Shown: positions 1 through 11,357, counted from the stretch's first letter. The stretch is DNA of 64,000 nucleotides from Paenibacillus endoradicis (GCF_024721975.1 NZ_JANQBB010000004.1:1-64000); one strand, 5' to 3'. The notes: generated by a model not told the origin, from the letters alone. Program-made: numbers and translations.

Positions 1-108
1 CGCCGCTAAGTATCAGAGAAGCAAGCTTCTCTTCAACTCCGCTCGACTTGCATGTATTAGGCACGCCGCCAGCGTTCGTCCTGAGCCAGGATCAAACTCT
101 CCATTAAA
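1..108 (-). rRNA. 16S ribosomal RNA, 5' end only (cut by window start)
   Basis: Read on the minus strand, this is the start of a bacterial small-subunit rRNA: GAGTTTGATCCTGGCTCAG, then GACGAACGCTGGCGGCGTGC and CTAATACATGCAAGTCGAGC. The mature 5' end is placed near 108 by comparison with the Bacillus form (TTTATCGGAGAG; here TTTAATGGAGAG). About 108 nt are present and the rest of the operon lies beyond base 1. An rRNA operon beside gyrA is typical of the Bacillus/Paenibacillus origin region. Confidence 0.97.
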
Positions 109-180
109 GTGTTTGACTTGCTCATTTGTTTCGCTTGTTATTATCATGTTCACGGGGTGAAAATGATAATGGCAGTTCTT

Positions 181-205
181 ACTCGTTGTTCAGTTTTCAA
201 AGATC
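181..205 (-). promoter_or_regulatory. Conserved pre-16S leader motif (boxA-like)
   Basis: On the minus strand this reads GATCTTTGAAAACTGAACAA, the sequence found in Bacillus-type rRNA leaders and spacers (CTTTGAAAACT...). It lies between the rRNA promoter and the 16S start. In the family it is associated with antitermination and pre-rRNA processing; that role is inferred here. Confidence 0.6.
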
Positions 206-302
206 AAGTGAAAATATCAAAGCGTTTCTCATTTACTTATGTAAGTGTGATTCGCATTTCGTTTTCGTGTGTGTCTCGCAATCTCTCGCGGCGACAAGAA
301 AT

Positions 303-332
303 AATATACCATAGAACTTATAGGCTTTGCAA
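303..332 (-). promoter_or_regulatory. Putative sigma-A promoter of the rRNA operon
   Basis: On the minus strand, TTGCAA (327-332) and TATATT (303-308) are 18 bp apart, about 195 bp before the mature 16S end. Overlapping TATTAT leaves the exact -10 open. No other good candidate was seen in the 109-375 leader. Confidence 0.5.
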
Positions 333-371
333 GCTTTTTGTCGATATTTTTATTAGTTTTTTGTCGAATAA

Positions 372-431
372 ATAGAAACCCCAACATCTAGTTATTGTTC
401 ATTGAACAGTGCTAGATGTTGGGGTTTCTAT
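372..431 (-). terminator. Long perfect hairpin terminator after the HD-GYP gene
   Basis: Two perfect 20-base arms (372-391 and 412-431) enclose a 20-nt loop that itself holds the inverted repeat TGTTC/GAACA. The right arm ends at the stop codon of the leftward HD-GYP gene. It probably ends that transcript and insulates it from the divergently placed start of the rRNA leader. Confidence 0.85.
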
Positions 432-1504
432 TATTGCAATACTTCAGTTATATATAAGTTTCTTTCAATCGTTAAATTCACGATAACATTATTAATGGAT
501 ACCCATGGTCTTGTTGGATAATCTCTTTCGAAAAATACAATTTCGCCAATACGATTATCACTCAGTTTTACTTTTGTACCTGTATTGAACTTAGTAACCT
601 TCTCAATAAAGATTCTAACGTACACAGGATCAAGTTTACCGAATGCGTCACTTTGAATTTGTTCCATTACTAAGTATGGTGAAAGAGGCTTACGATACAC
701 TTTATTTAGCGTCATAGCATGATATATGTCTGCTACTGCAACAATTTTAGAATATGGATGTAGTTTAGTACCATCAAAGCCATTAGGATAGCCTGAACCA
801 TCGACACGCTCATGATGTTGTAGTGCTGCTAACTTAACACCCTCATTTAATGCCGTAATGTTACGAAGAATTTGATATCCTATTAGAGTATGCTTCTTCA
901 TATCAATTTTTTCAGAATCGGTTAGCTTACCTGGTTTTGAAAGAATGCTACCATCAATTCTTGCATTGCCAATATCCATTAATAGACCGGCTAACGCAAT
1001 TTGCATCCAATCCTTTTGTGGAAAGCCTACCCACTGTGCTAATAAATATGAGGTTAATGAAGTTAAAACACTTTTGTGCATCACATAATCAATATTATTA
1101 ATATAGGCTGGTGCAAATGTAATAAGATTATACTCACTAATATGATTAAAGATTTTTTCAAGTTGTTGTCGAATATCCATTAGTGGAATTGGCTGATTAG
1201 CTAATATAAGATGTGGAACATTTCTGAGCATCTCAACCATCTTGTCATACTCTTTAATGAATGGACTTACTGGAGCTATAACTTTAGCTCCAGCTTTGGC
1301 CTCAACTATTTCTTCCTTCTTAATCGGTTCTTCAGTCATACTCGCTGCAATTTGAACCTTTGTAACCATAAAAGCTGTTAGAATGTCCAAATCTCGGTCT
1401 GAGATTACTCTATCCTTCGCAAATAAAGTACTTCCTAGTGGAGTGAGGACATCTTCGATCAATTTATCACCCATCTTAAGCTGATTAATTTTGATAGATA
1501 CCAT
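431..1504 (-). CDS. HD-GYP domain protein with altered catalytic residues
   Basis: 357 aa. An N-terminal stretch (about 1-75) precedes an HD-GYP domain recognised by HHERVDGSGYP at residues 230-240 and by KPGKL and KKH near 190-205. HD-GYP proteins hydrolyse cyclic di-GMP with a bimetal or trimetal centre. Here the HD motif reads MDIGN (176-180) instead of HDIGK, and the usual ADxYDALT reads ADIYHAMT (258-265), so a metal-binding His and Asp appear replaced; it may bind rather than cleave c-di-GMP. The start ATG follows AAAGGAAGAGG. It lies 32 bp after gyrA on the same strand and could be co-transcribed. Cytosolic, with no membrane segment seen. Confidence 0.85.
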   Translation of the reverse strand: MVSIKINQLKMGDKLIEDVLTPLGSTLFAKDRVISDRDLDILTAFMVTKVQIAASMTEEPIKKEEIVEAKAGAKVIAPVSPFIKEYDKMVEMLRNVPHLILANQPIPLMDIRQQLEKIFNHISEYNLITFAPAYINNIDYVMHKSVLTSLTSYLLAQWVGFPQKDWMQIALAGLLMDIGNARIDGSILSKPGKLTDSEKIDMKKHTLIGYQILRNITALNEGVKLAALQHHERVDGSGYPNGFDGTKLHPYSKIVAVADIYHAMTLNKVYRKPLSPYLVMEQIQSDAFGKLDPVYVRIFIEKVTKFNTGTKVKLSDNRIGEIVFFERDYPTRPWVSINNVIVNLTIERNLYITEVLQ

Positions 1505-1536
1505 GGGTCCTCTTCCTTTCTAGTCATATATCAGTA

Positions 1537-4098
1537 TTATGATTCGGTATCCGTAGATTCGTCAGCTATTTCTTCTACAACTTCCGTTTCTGTATCAGAA
1601 TTTTCATTACCTTCACTAATGATACTAACTTCATCATTCACAGTACCATCTTCGTTCTCATCAAACTCTTCGTCTTCCGTCTTATCTACACGTGCTACTG
1701 TTGCTACCGTATCTTCATCACGTGTATTAATAAGTTTAACGCCCATTGTATCGCGTTTCATAGACTTAATACCATCCATGCTTGTACGAATAAGTGTACC
1801 AGAAGCAGTGATGATCATTAGATCCTCTGCATCGTCGACCACTTTCAATGCGACAACTAAACCACGTTCATCCGTTTGATTAATCGTTTTAATACCAATA
1901 CCACCACGATTTTGCGGACGATATTCACTTTCAGGTGTACGTTTACCATATCCATTAGAAGTAACAACAAGAATTTCACGATCTGGAACAATAATATCCA
2001 TATCAATGACTTTATCTTCATTTACTAATTGAATACCTTTAACACCTGTTGCTGAACGACCCATAGAACGAACATCTTTTTCATGGAAGCGTATGGACAT
2101 ACCATAACTAGTTCCTAACATCACGTTCTGATTACCATCTGTAAGCTTAACTCCAATTAGATCGTCATCTTCACGTAGAGAAATAGCAATTAACCCAACT
2201 TTACGAATATTTACATAATCGCTCAGAGGCGTTTTCTTAACAACACCAAGTCTCGTTGCAAAGAATAGATATTGCTCATCGTTGAATTCTACTACTGGAA
2301 TAACAGCATTAATCGTTTCACCTTGTTCAATCTGAATAAGATTGATAATCGGCGTTCCTCTTGCTGTACGACTTAGATCTGGAATCTCATAAGCTTTCAT
2401 CTTATAAACTTTACCTTTGTTCGTGAAGAACAGTAAGTAATGATGAGAGTTTGTTACGAATAAATGCTCTACGAAGTCATTTTCTTTCGTATCCATGCCG
2501 ACAACGCCACGACCACCACGTTTCTGACTACGATATGTAGTTACAGGTAGACGTTTAATATAGCCTGAATGAGTAATTGAAATAAGCACATCTTCTCTAG
2601 GAATTAGATCTTCATCCAATATTTCCTCATCGCTAGCTGTAATCTCGGTACGTCTATCATCACCGAAACGAGTTTTAATTTCTTCTAGCTCTTCATAAAT
2701 AATATCTAAAACAAGCTGTTCATCAGCCAAAATCGCTTTAAACTCAGCAATTTTGCGTTGAAGCTCTTCATATTCGGCTTCAATTTTGTCGCGTTCTAGT
2801 CCTGTTAGACGTTGCAGACGCATATCCAAAATCGCTTGTGCTTGTTCAAGTGTTAAGGAGAATCTAGAGATCAAGCCTTCACGTGCCTCATCAGCCGTTT
2901 GAGAAGCTCTAATTAATTTGATAACTTCGTCTAAATTATCTAATGCTATGCGTAAACCTTCCAAAATATGAGCTCTAGCTTCAGCTTTTTTCAATTCGAA
3001 TTGTGTACGACGACGAATAACTTCGATTTGATGCTGTAAGTAATGATAAAGCATATCATGAAGATTCAATGTTTTCGGTTCACCGTTAACAAGAGCAAGC
3101 ATATTAATACCAAAGTTAGATTGTAACTGAGTATGCTTATACAAGTTATTAAGTGCTACGCTCGGATTTACATCACGACGAAGTTCAATAACTATTCTCA
3201 TACCAGTACGATCTGATTCATCTCGTAAATCTGTAATACCTTCAATTTTTTTCTCGCGAACTAGTTCGGCTATTTTTTCAATTAGGCGAGCTTTGTTTAC
3301 TTGATAAGGTATTTCATGAACAATAATACGAGATTTACCGTTGTTTTCTTCTATTTCAGCACGAGCTCGCATCGTAACAGATCCACGACCAGTTAGATAA
3401 GCTTGTCTTATACCAGCACGTCCCATAACAAAACCAGATGTCGGGAAGTCAGGTCCTTTAATATGCTCCATCAAATCAAGCGAAGTTAATTCAGGATTGC
3501 GAATAAGCGCTTGAGCTCCATTAATAACTTCAACAAGGTTATGAGGTGGAATATTAGTTGCCATACCTACAGCAATACCTGTTACCCCATTTACAAGCAA
3601 GTTAGGGTATCTTGCAGGAAGTACGACAGGTTCTCTTTCTTCACCATCATAGTTATCTATGAAATCAATTGTTTCCTTGTTAATATCGCGTAATAGCTCC
3701 ATTGCTACTTTGGATAATCTAGCCTCTGTATAACGCATTGCTGCCGCCATATCTCCATCAACTGATCCAAAGTTACCATGTCCATCAACGAGCATATAAC
3801 GCATGGAGAAGTCCTGTGCCATACGAACCATTGATTCATATACAGCTGAATCACCATGAGGGTGATACTTACCAATTACTTCCCCAACGATTCTTGCTGA
3901 TTTTTTGAAAGGTTTATCGGGTGACATGCCTAAATCTGACATCGCATATAAAATACGACGATGAACGGGTTTAAGTCCATCTCTAACATCAGGCAATGCG
4001 CGACTTACGATAATGCTCATTGCATAATCTAAAAATGAATCACGCATCTCCGTACCTATATCACGATTCACAATTGACATTTTTTGTTCCTCGGCCAT
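1537..4098 (-). CDS. gyrA: DNA gyrase subunit A
   Basis: 853 aa. GyrA carries the breakage-reunion activity of gyrase (A2B2), which introduces negative supercoils. The N-terminal winged-helix/tower region holds the catalytic Tyr123 in [11 protein letters not shown]. The quinolone-determining region [12 protein letters not shown] has the wild-type Ser84 and Glu88. The C-terminal beta-pinwheel has a GyrA box ([10 protein letters not shown], near 523-532). The last 45 or so residues are a very acidic tail ([11 protein letters not shown]..., TDTES), longer than in B. subtilis and typical of the more variable GyrA ends. The start ATG follows AAGGAGG. It is separated from gyrB by a terminator and probably has its own promoter. 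Confidence 0.98.
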   Translation of the reverse strand: MAEEQKMSIVNRDIGTEMRDSFLDYAMSIIVSRALPDVRDGLKPVHRRILYAMSDLGMSPDKPFKKSARIVGEVIGKYHPHGDSAVYESMVRMAQDFSMRYMLVDGHGNFGSVDGDMAAAMRYTEARLSKVAMELLRDINKETIDFIDNYDGEEREPVVLPARYPNLLVNGVTGIAVGMATNIPPHNLVEVINGAQALIRNPELTSLDLMEHIKGPDFPTSGFVMGRAGIRQAYLTGRGSVTMRARAEIEENNGKSRIIVHEIPYQVNKARLIEKIAELVREKKIEGITDLRDESDRTGMRIVIELRRDVNPSVALNNLYKHTQLQSNFGINMLALVNGEPKTLNLHDMLYHYLQHQIEVIRRRTQFELKKAEARAHILEGLRIALDNLDEVIKLIRASQTADEAREGLISRFSLTLEQAQAILDMRLQRLTGLERDKIEAEYEELQRKIAEFKAILADEQLVLDIIYEELEEIKTRFGDDRRTEITASDEEILDEDLIPREDVLISITHSGYIKRLPVTTYRSQKRGGRGVVGMDTKENDFVEHLFVTNSHHYLLFFTNKGKVYKMKAYEIPDLSRTARGTPIINLIQIEQGETINAVIPVVEFNDEQYLFFATRLGVVKKTPLSDYVNIRKVGLIAISLREDDDLIGVKLTDGNQNVMLGTSYGMSIRFHEKDVRSMGRSATGVKGIQLVNEDKVIDMDIIVPDREILVVTSNGYGKRTPESEYRPQNRGGIGIKTINQTDERGLVVALKVVDDAEDLMIITASGTLIRTSMDGIKSMKRDTMGVKLINTRDEDTVATVARVDKTEDEEFDENEDGTVNDEVSIISEGNENSDTETEVVEEIADESTDTES

Positions 4099-4246
4099 GC
4101 TTTACCTCCTTGACGTCATATAAATCTTATTAATATAATCTCCAACATTAAACTATAGCAAACGAGAAGATTTAAATTGAATGACGATTATTTTCCACTA
4201 TTACTATACTTGGATAACAATAGTTTTAATTGAAATACCAAACTTT

Positions 4247-4275
4247 ATTATACCATTTATTGTGTTGACTGTCTT
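4247..4275 (-). promoter_or_regulatory. Candidate gyrA promoter
   Basis: On the minus strand a perfect -10 TATAAT (4247-4252) lies 17 bp from AAGACA (4270-4275, 4/6 match to TTGACA). It sits between the gyrB terminator and gyrA, about 150 bp before the start codon. A second weak -10 (TATAGT) lies nearer the gene. Confidence 0.45.
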
Positions 4276-4297
4276 GATGAAAATCGGTTGTATTGCA

Positions 4298-4346
4298 CAA
4301 AAAAAGATGCTATTCAGATTAAATCTATAACTTGAATAGCATCTTT
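4298..4346 (-). terminator. Rho-independent terminator after gyrB
   Basis: On the minus strand AAAGATGCTATTCA (4333-4346) pairs with TGAATAGCATCTTT (4303-4316), followed by a T run (4298-4305). It ends a few bases after the gyrB stop, so gyrA is probably transcribed mainly from its own promoter. Confidence 0.9.
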
Positions 4347-4351
4347 AAATG

Positions 4352-6268
<1,917 letters not shown>

Positions 6269-6317
6269 TCACTGCTCCTCTCAACTGCTAATGCATCTTA
6301 ATTCTATATTTTTAATA

Positions 6318-6566
6318 TTATAACGCTGCAAAATGATGAGCTCTTTTCTTCAACGTAGAAGATGAAATAGGAGAATAAATAACTTTATTCGATGTGACAA
6401 CGATGCTTTTCGCTTCTTCCTCACCAATATCTTCGACTTCTTTACGATTACGAGCTCCCACCACAAACTGTTTGGATAGTTTGGATGAACTTTCAATCGT
6501 AATATCAAAAATAGCTACTATTTCAGATGTTCTCACAATTTTTTCTCCACCTACATGAATATACAT
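6318..6566 (-). CDS. remB: RemB-type extracellular matrix regulator (YaaB, DUF370)
   Basis: 82 aa. The start MYIHVGGEKIVRTSEIVAIFDI matches the DUF370 family member found between recF and gyrB in Bacillus (YaaB/RemB). In B. subtilis RemA/RemB-type proteins promote matrix gene expression and biofilm formation; RemA binds DNA, while RemB is less well defined. The position between recF and gyrB on the same strand supports orthology. The start follows GGTGAAAG within the 18-bp gap after recF. Confidence 0.88.
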   Translation of the reverse strand: MYIHVGGEKIVRTSEIVAIFDITIESSSKLSKQFVVGARNRKEVEDIGEEEAKSIVVTSNKVIYSPISSSTLKKRAHHFAAL

Positions 6567-6584
6567 GGATGGCTTTCACCTCAT

Positions 6585-7697
6585 TCACGGAGATAAACTC
6601 ACTTTGCCTTCTTTCACATAATAAATACCCGCATCTTGCAACTTCTCCATATCAACACTCTCTAGTCCAGTCGTTGTTATAAAGGTTTGCACTTTGCTTT
6701 GAAAGGTTTCTATTAGTTGTGTTTGACGATTACGATCCAACTCAGACAACACATCATCTAAAAGTAATATCGGATATTCACCGATCTCCTCATGAATGAG
6801 TTCTAACTCAGCAAGCTTTATAGATAATGCGGTTGTCCGCTGCTGTCCCTGTGAACCGAATATTTGAGCTTCCTTGTCGTTAATAAAAAATCCGATATCA
6901 TCGCGATGAGGTCCTGCTAGTGTTACACCTCTTCGAAATTCCTGTTCTTTGACCTGTGTTAACTTTACCATAAATTGATCAAATAACATAGCTTCATCTC
7001 CGGAAGCATCGCAATCGAACGAAGGACGATATTCTAACTCAAGTTGCTCTTTACCATTCGTAATTTCTGCATGAATTTGCTTAGCATAAATTTGCAACTT
7101 ATTAATAAAGTGTTGCCTTTTAATCATAATTTTAACACCTAATTGTGCTAGTTGCATGTTCCATACTTCTAACATGGCAAGATCATTACGCGCATCGCCA
7201 TTTTTCAATACATTATTACGCTGTTGTAGCACTTTATGATATTGCTGTAACCAATACAGATAGCCAGGTTGTACCTGACCGATCTCCATATCAAGAAATC
7301 GTCTCCGTACCCCTGGCGTCCCTTTAACTATTTCAAGATCCTCGGGTGCAAACATCACAACATTCAAAGCGCCAACGTAGTCGCTCAGTTTCCGTTGTTC
7401 AAGTCCATTCAACTTAGCTTTTTTGCCTTTTTGACTGTAACTCAATTCAAGTTTAACTGATCCATACTTCTTATCGACTTGTCCTGCAATATGTGCAGAC
7501 TCTTCATTCCAGCCAATAAGTTCTTTGTCCTTTGTTGTACGATGTGATTTAGACAAGGCTAGAACGAAAATAGCTTCTAGCAAATTAGTCTTACCTTGTG
7601 CGTTTGGTCCGAGAAATACATTTACCATATGCGGTGTAGCCAAATCTAAAGATTCATAATTACGATAATTTTGTAACTTAATACTGTTTAGTAGCAC
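6585..7697 (-). CDS. recF: DNA replication and repair protein RecF
   Basis: 370 aa. RecF is an SMC-like ABC ATPase that helps load RecA onto gapped DNA at stalled forks. Visible motifs are Walker A GPNAQGKT (30-37), the ABC signature/Walker B region FGSQGQQRTTALSIKLAELEL and ILLLDDVLSELD near 310-325. The first residues (MLLNSIKLQNYRNY) are typical. An AGGAGGTTGTAAG sequence lies just upstream. It lies 27 bp after yaaA in the conserved dnaA-dnaN-yaaA-recF order. Confidence 0.97.
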   Translation of the reverse strand: MLLNSIKLQNYRNYESLDLATPHMVNVFLGPNAQGKTNLLEAIFVLALSKSHRTTKDKELIGWNEESAHIAGQVDKKYGSVKLELSYSQKGKKAKLNGLEQRKLSDYVGALNVVMFAPEDLEIVKGTPGVRRRFLDMEIGQVQPGYLYWLQQYHKVLQQRNNVLKNGDARNDLAMLEVWNMQLAQLGVKIMIKRQHFINKLQIYAKQIHAEITNGKEQLELEYRPSFDCDASGDEAMLFDQFMVKLTQVKEQEFRRGVTLAGPHRDDIGFFINDKEAQIFGSQGQQRTTALSIKLAELELIHEEIGEYPILLLDDVLSELDRNRQTQLIETFQSKVQTFITTTGLESVDMEKLQDAGIYYVKEGKVSLSP

Positions 7698-7724
7698 CTT
7701 ACAACCTCCTGGTCTACCTTATCA

Positions 7725-7943
7725 TTATGAACCAACTATAACAAATTTACCGTGTCCTTCAACATCAACTTTATCCCCAACGTAAATTTTACGTCCTCTA
7801 CGTTGATCAACTTCACCATTTATCAACACTTTTGTTTCAAGCAAGAAAAATTTAGCTTGTCCACCTGTGGATATACAGTCAGACAGCTTCAAAAATGGAC
7901 CTAAGGCAATATATTCTGTGGATATCTGTATTTCTTTCATCAT
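7725..7943 (-). CDS. yaaA: S4-domain RNA-binding protein YaaA (RlbA)
   Basis: 72 aa. A single S4 domain with the typical FLKLSDCISTGGQAKFFLLETKVLINGEVDQRRGRKIYVGDKV pattern. This is the small protein always found between dnaN and recF in Bacillales. It is thought to bind RNA and act in ribosome biology, but the precise role is poorly defined. The start ATG follows GTAGGAGGAACC. Confidence 0.92.
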   Translation of the reverse strand: MMKEIQISTEYIALGPFLKLSDCISTGGQAKFFLLETKVLINGEVDQRRGRKIYVGDKVDVEGHGKFVIVGS

Positions 7944-7956
7944 GGTTCCTCCTACA

Positions 7957-8089
7957 ATTTTTCTGTGCTTTCTAGATCAACTTCGTTGTACAGAAAAATA
8001 CTTCGGAAGCATGATCCTAAAACTTTTCTGATCTTGCTTGCTTAACCTCTTCGTACAGAAAAGTACATCGTAAGCATTATCCAACTTTT
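7957..8089. repeat. Two tandem ~65-bp units between dnaN and yaaA
   Basis: GTACAGAAAA begins at 7988 and again at 8053, a 65-bp period. Each unit has TTTTCTG upstream pairing with CAGAAAA downstream, followed by a related TAC-TCG-AAGCAT-ATCC tail and AACTTTTC. Identity between units is roughly 75-80% in the core by eye. Both can form hairpins. It fills the 168-bp dnaN-yaaA gap; no promoter or gene was recognised there. Confidence 0.7.
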
Positions 8090-8111
8090 CGCCGGAAAAT
8101 ACTCATCTGGT

Positions 8112-9254
8112 TTAGCCTGTTGTACGGTATGGCAAAATAACGTAGATGCTATAGTCGTGATCTAATGGTCGAATAATGATCGGGCGCATTGCACCTGTAA
8201 ATCCAATCACAATTTTCTCACTATCGATGACTTTCAATACATCTAGCATATATTTTGAGTTAAATGCGATACGCAATGCTTCACCTTTATAATCAATGGC
8301 TTCGATCTGTTCAATAACACGTCCTAATTCTGTGGAACTTGAAGAAACCTCTATCATACCATTATCAATCGTTGTTAGGCGTACAATATTTGTTTTCTCT
8401 TCGCGAGACATCAAATAAGCACGATCCATAGCATCCGTTAAGTTTTTAGTATTAAGTACAATCTCTGTTTCAAAAACAGATGGAATTATTTTTGATGTAT
8501 CTGGGTATGTTCCATCCAAAATACGAGTATAGAACATAATATGATCTAATTTAAACAATACTTGGTTATCAGCAACAACAACATCAATATTGTTATTGTT
8601 ATCAGGAATAAGCTTTGAAAGCTCATTTAATGTTTTAGCAGCGATAACGATATTGTTAAATTTATAGTCTTCACCAGCATTAACCGTCGTTTTACGACTT
8701 GCAAGGCGGTGACGATCCGTAGCTGTAAATTTCAATTCTCCTTGTAATAAACTCCATAGAACACCTGTAAGAATAGGAGTTTGTTCACTTGTTGATGCAG
8801 CTAGTACGGTTTGTCTAATCATAGATTTGATTAAATCTCCTGGTACTTGCAAAATATAGTTTTGTTCAATGCTAGGTAGGACAGGGAAGTCTTCTGGATC
8901 AAGACCAACCATTTGAATTTCAGTTGAACCTGATCTAATCAATGTTTGATACTGTGATGACACTTCGATAGATACTTGGTCAGAAGGTAATTTCTTTACA
9001 ATTTCGACTACGAATTTAGCAGGTAATACAACACTACCTGGTTTTTCAATTTCAGCGATAATTTGTCCGTTTTGTTCTACTGGGATGTAACTTTGAATAG
9101 AAATATCTGTATCACTTGCAGTTAATGTGACAGCTTGATGTGTTACGTCTATTTTAATACCACCTAAAATCGGTATTGTTGGTCTTGCAGAAACGGCTTT
9201 TGCTACGTTTTGAATGGCTTGGTTTAATTCATTTTTGGCAATTGTTAATTTCAT
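8112..9254 (-). CDS. dnaN: DNA polymerase III beta sliding clamp
   Basis: 380 aa, family length 375-380. DnaN dimerises into the ring that tethers the replicative polymerase; each protomer has three clamp folds. The start MKLTIAKNELNQAIQNVAKAVSARPTIPILGGIKIDV and the C-terminal end RPLDHDYSIYVILPYRTTG are highly characteristic; the latter forms part of the hydrophobic protein-binding pocket. The start codon follows GAGGGATTCAAC. It is downstream of dnaA across the origin unwinding region. Confidence 0.98.
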   Translation of the reverse strand: MKLTIAKNELNQAIQNVAKAVSARPTIPILGGIKIDVTHQAVTLTASDTDISIQSYIPVEQNGQIIAEIEKPGSVVLPAKFVVEIVKKLPSDQVSIEVSSQYQTLIRSGSTEIQMVGLDPEDFPVLPSIEQNYILQVPGDLIKSMIRQTVLAASTSEQTPILTGVLWSLLQGELKFTATDRHRLASRKTTVNAGEDYKFNNIVIAAKTLNELSKLIPDNNNNIDVVVADNQVLFKLDHIMFYTRILDGTYPDTSKIIPSVFETEIVLNTKNLTDAMDRAYLMSREEKTNIVRLTTIDNGMIEVSSSSTELGRVIEQIEAIDYKGEALRIAFNSKYMLDVLKVIDSEKIVIGFTGAMRPIIIRPLDHDYSIYVILPYRTTG

Positions 9255-9279
9255 GTTGAATCCCTCGTTTCGACATCTT

Positions 9280-9380
9280 TTATAGATGATATTTATTTAA
9301 AATATTAGTAGTAGTAGCAGTAGGGGCACTGAATATGTGGATAACCCCATATAATGCGGATAAAACAAGCCTATCCACAT
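9280..9380 (+). other. Origin basal unwinding site: AT-rich element, DnaA-trios, DnaA boxes
   Basis: In the dnaA-dnaN gap the plus strand reads, in order: an AT-rich stretch (about 9280-9305); six contiguous trinucleotides TAG x4, CAG, TAG (9306-9323); a G-rich spacer (GGGG from 9323); then a perfect inverted DnaA box TGTGGATAA (9336-9344). After this come a one-mismatch box TGCGGATAA (9355-9363) and CTATCCACA (9371-9379). This is the order known from B. subtilis, where DnaA loads from the boxes onto one strand of the trios (3'-GAT-5' repeats) to open the duplex. Strand polarity also matches. Confidence 0.85.
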
Positions 9381-9406
9381 GTGCATAGCTTGTGCATAGG
9401 CTTGTT
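9364..9406 (-). terminator. Hairpin after dnaA, weak terminator or attenuator
   Basis: AACAAGCCTAT (9364-9374) pairs perfectly with ATAGGCTTGTT (9396-9406). In the dnaA direction the stem is followed by TTTAT. It also embeds a DnaA-box-like CTATCCACA, so DnaA binding and stem formation could compete. It may attenuate dnaA to dnaN read-through. Confidence 0.5.
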
Positions 9407-9419
9407 AAGTTGTTCACAG

Positions 9420-10766
9420 TTAATTTTTGATTTTTTCAGTAAGATTTTGAATGATTTTATATAACTCTTGATCAACTTGAATGAGCTGTGAAATTTTCTC
9501 ATGTGCATGAATAACTGTCGTATGATCTCTACCTCCGAAAGCCTCTCCAATCTTAGGCAAAGAATAATCTGTTAGCTCACGAGATAAGTACATCGCAATT
9601 TGTCGCGGGAAGGCAACGGCCTTTGTTCTTTTACGCGCCTTGAAATCTTCCATGCGCAGGCCATAAAATTCACCAACTTTTGCTTGTATATCATTCATGG
9701 TAATCATGCGTGGACGAGAGGAAGGAATAATATCTTTCAATGCCTCGGCAGCAAGATGCGATGTAATATCAGCATTAATTAACGATGAATAAGCGACAAC
9801 GCGAATAAGTGCACCTTCTAACTCACGAATGTTGGTATCAATCTGATTCGCAATGTAGTTCATTGCTTCATTCGGAATATCTAGATTTTCTGCGCGCGCT
9901 TTTTTACGAAGAATCGCAATTCGTGTTTCCAGATCCGGTGGTTGAATATCGGTAATAAGTCCCCATTCAAAGCGCGATCTCAGGCGTTCTTCCAATGTTG
10001 GAATTTCTTTTGGCGGACGGTCGCTTGAAATAATAATTTGTTTGCGCTCTTCATGCAATGCATTGAAAGTATGGAAAAACTCTTCTTGAGTTTGTTCTTT
10101 ACCAGCAATAAATTGAATATCATCGATCAATAAAACGTCGATATTCCGGTATTTTGTACGGAAACTTTCACCTTGACTGTCACGAATAGCGTTAATGAAT
10201 TCATTGGTGAATTTTTCAGAGGAAATATAGAGTACACGCGTATTTGGGTTATGTTCCATAATATAATGGCCAATCGCATGCATTAAATGTGTTTTTCCGA
10301 GTCCTACTCCACCATACAAAAATAATGGATTATAGGCTTTTGCTGGAGCTTCTGCTACAGCCAGTGATGCAGCATGAGCAAAACGATTATTCGTTCCAAT
10401 AACGAATGTATCGAACGTATATTTCGGATTTAACATATTAGAAGGTGTTTCTTCAGCCAATACGACTCTAGAAGGCTGTCTAGAAGGAAATACAACAGAT
10501 TGTTCTGCTGATTTAGGCTCACCAATCGAATATTTTATATTAATATTTTGTCCTAAATAGTCATAAAGAGTACTTTTTATTAAATTTGTATATTTGTTTT
10601 CTAACCATTCTGCAGCAAATGTAGTTGGCGCAATAATTTCTAGTAATGAATCATCAATAAATTTAGCTTTAGTGGCCTTAAACCAAGTATCATAACTCGG
10701 TTTACTAAGCTTCGTTTGGATGATTGACAATACTTGCTGCCATAAATCTTGAGTATGGCTATCCAC
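9420..10766 (-). CDS. dnaA: Chromosomal replication initiator DnaA
   Basis: 448 aa. DnaA binds DnaA boxes at oriC and opens the origin as an ATP filament. Domain I (1-80, [22 protein letters not shown]), a short linker, and the AAA+ domain III with Walker A GGVGLGKT (152-159) and Walker B LLIDDIQF (about 214-221) are visible. Domain IV has the DNA-binding signature [15 protein letters not shown] near 405-420. The start is GTG (CAC on the plus strand), preceded by AAGGAGTG. A DnaA-box-like CTATCCACA overlaps the start codon, compatible with autoregulation. First gene of the leftward origin operon. Confidence 0.98.
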   Translation of the reverse strand: MDSHTQDLWQQVLSIIQTKLSKPSYDTWFKATKAKFIDDSLLEIIAPTTFAAEWLENKYTNLIKSTLYDYLGQNINIKYSIGEPKSAEQSVVFPSRQPSRVVLAEETPSNMLNPKYTFDTFVIGTNNRFAHAASLAVAEAPAKAYNPLFLYGGVGLGKTHLMHAIGHYIMEHNPNTRVLYISSEKFTNEFINAIRDSQGESFRTKYRNIDVLLIDDIQFIAGKEQTQEEFFHTFNALHEERKQIIISSDRPPKEIPTLEERLRSRFEWGLITDIQPPDLETRIAILRKKARAENLDIPNEAMNYIANQIDTNIRELEGALIRVVAYSSLINADITSHLAAEALKDIIPSSRPRMITMNDIQAKVGEFYGLRMEDFKARKRTKAVAFPRQIAMYLSRELTDYSLPKIGEAFGGRDHTTVIHAHEKISQLIQVDQELYKIIQNLTEKIKN

Positions 10767-10848
10767 AGCTTGTCACTCCTTATCAATAAAAATACGAATT
10801 TAGGAATAGATTGGGTTTATGTCGAATTTGACAATATAAAAGAGAAAG

Positions 10849-11175
10849 TTGTCCACAATATGCAGAATTTCTACAATAGGAGTTATTAGACTCAGAATAT
10901 GTTGTACACAATATTATCCACAGACTGTTAATAACATTGATTATCTTTTAAACAATCCACAACGAAAACATATCTATCATAGCAAAAGATGCCTAGTATT
11001 TCAACGAATTTAAGGAAATTATCCACAATGTCAATAGGTTGTGCATAGAAGTTATCTACAACACAAGATATTGTTTATATCATGTGTAAAGTTCGACAGT
11101 TATTGCAAAACTCAAAATTTAATATCCACAAGTTGTTAAAAATTCAATTTACGGTGCTTTATTTAGTTATCCACA
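10849..11175 (+). other. oriC DnaA-box region upstream of dnaA
   Basis: Between dnaA and rpmH six DnaA boxes lie in the same orientation. Perfect TTATCCACA is at 10914-10922, 11019-11027 and 11167-11175. Single-mismatch forms are TTGTCCACA (10849-10857), TTATCTACA (11052-11060) and ATATCCACA (11122-11130). Weaker relatives lie at 10953 and 11040. The region is AT-rich with no coding signal. It corresponds to the incA/incB part of a bipartite Bacillus-type origin; the other part lies between dnaA and dnaN. The dnaA promoter must lie here but no convincing -35/-10 pair was picked out. Confidence 0.93.
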
Positions 11176-11237
11176 ATAGTGATGAAAGCTATTCAAAAGA
11201 GAATGAACATATGAAGTGTTTACCTATTGTCATTAGA

Positions 11238-11266
11238 TTGACTTTTAGGCTGTGACATGGTTTAAT
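11238..11266 (+). promoter_or_regulatory. rpmH promoter
   Basis: TTGACT (11238-11243) and TTTAAT (11261-11266) are spaced by 17 bp, about 90 bp before rpmH. The leader then holds a hairpin in which AAACGTAA (11296-11303) pairs perfectly with TTACGTTT (11320-11327). Confidence 0.7.
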
Positions 11267-11357
11267 AGTAAAAGCGTATTTTTTGATGAACTATTAAACG
11301 TAAATCTTCTAGGAGATCATTACGTTTGAATAAGAATCTCATAGGAGGTGCAGCATA

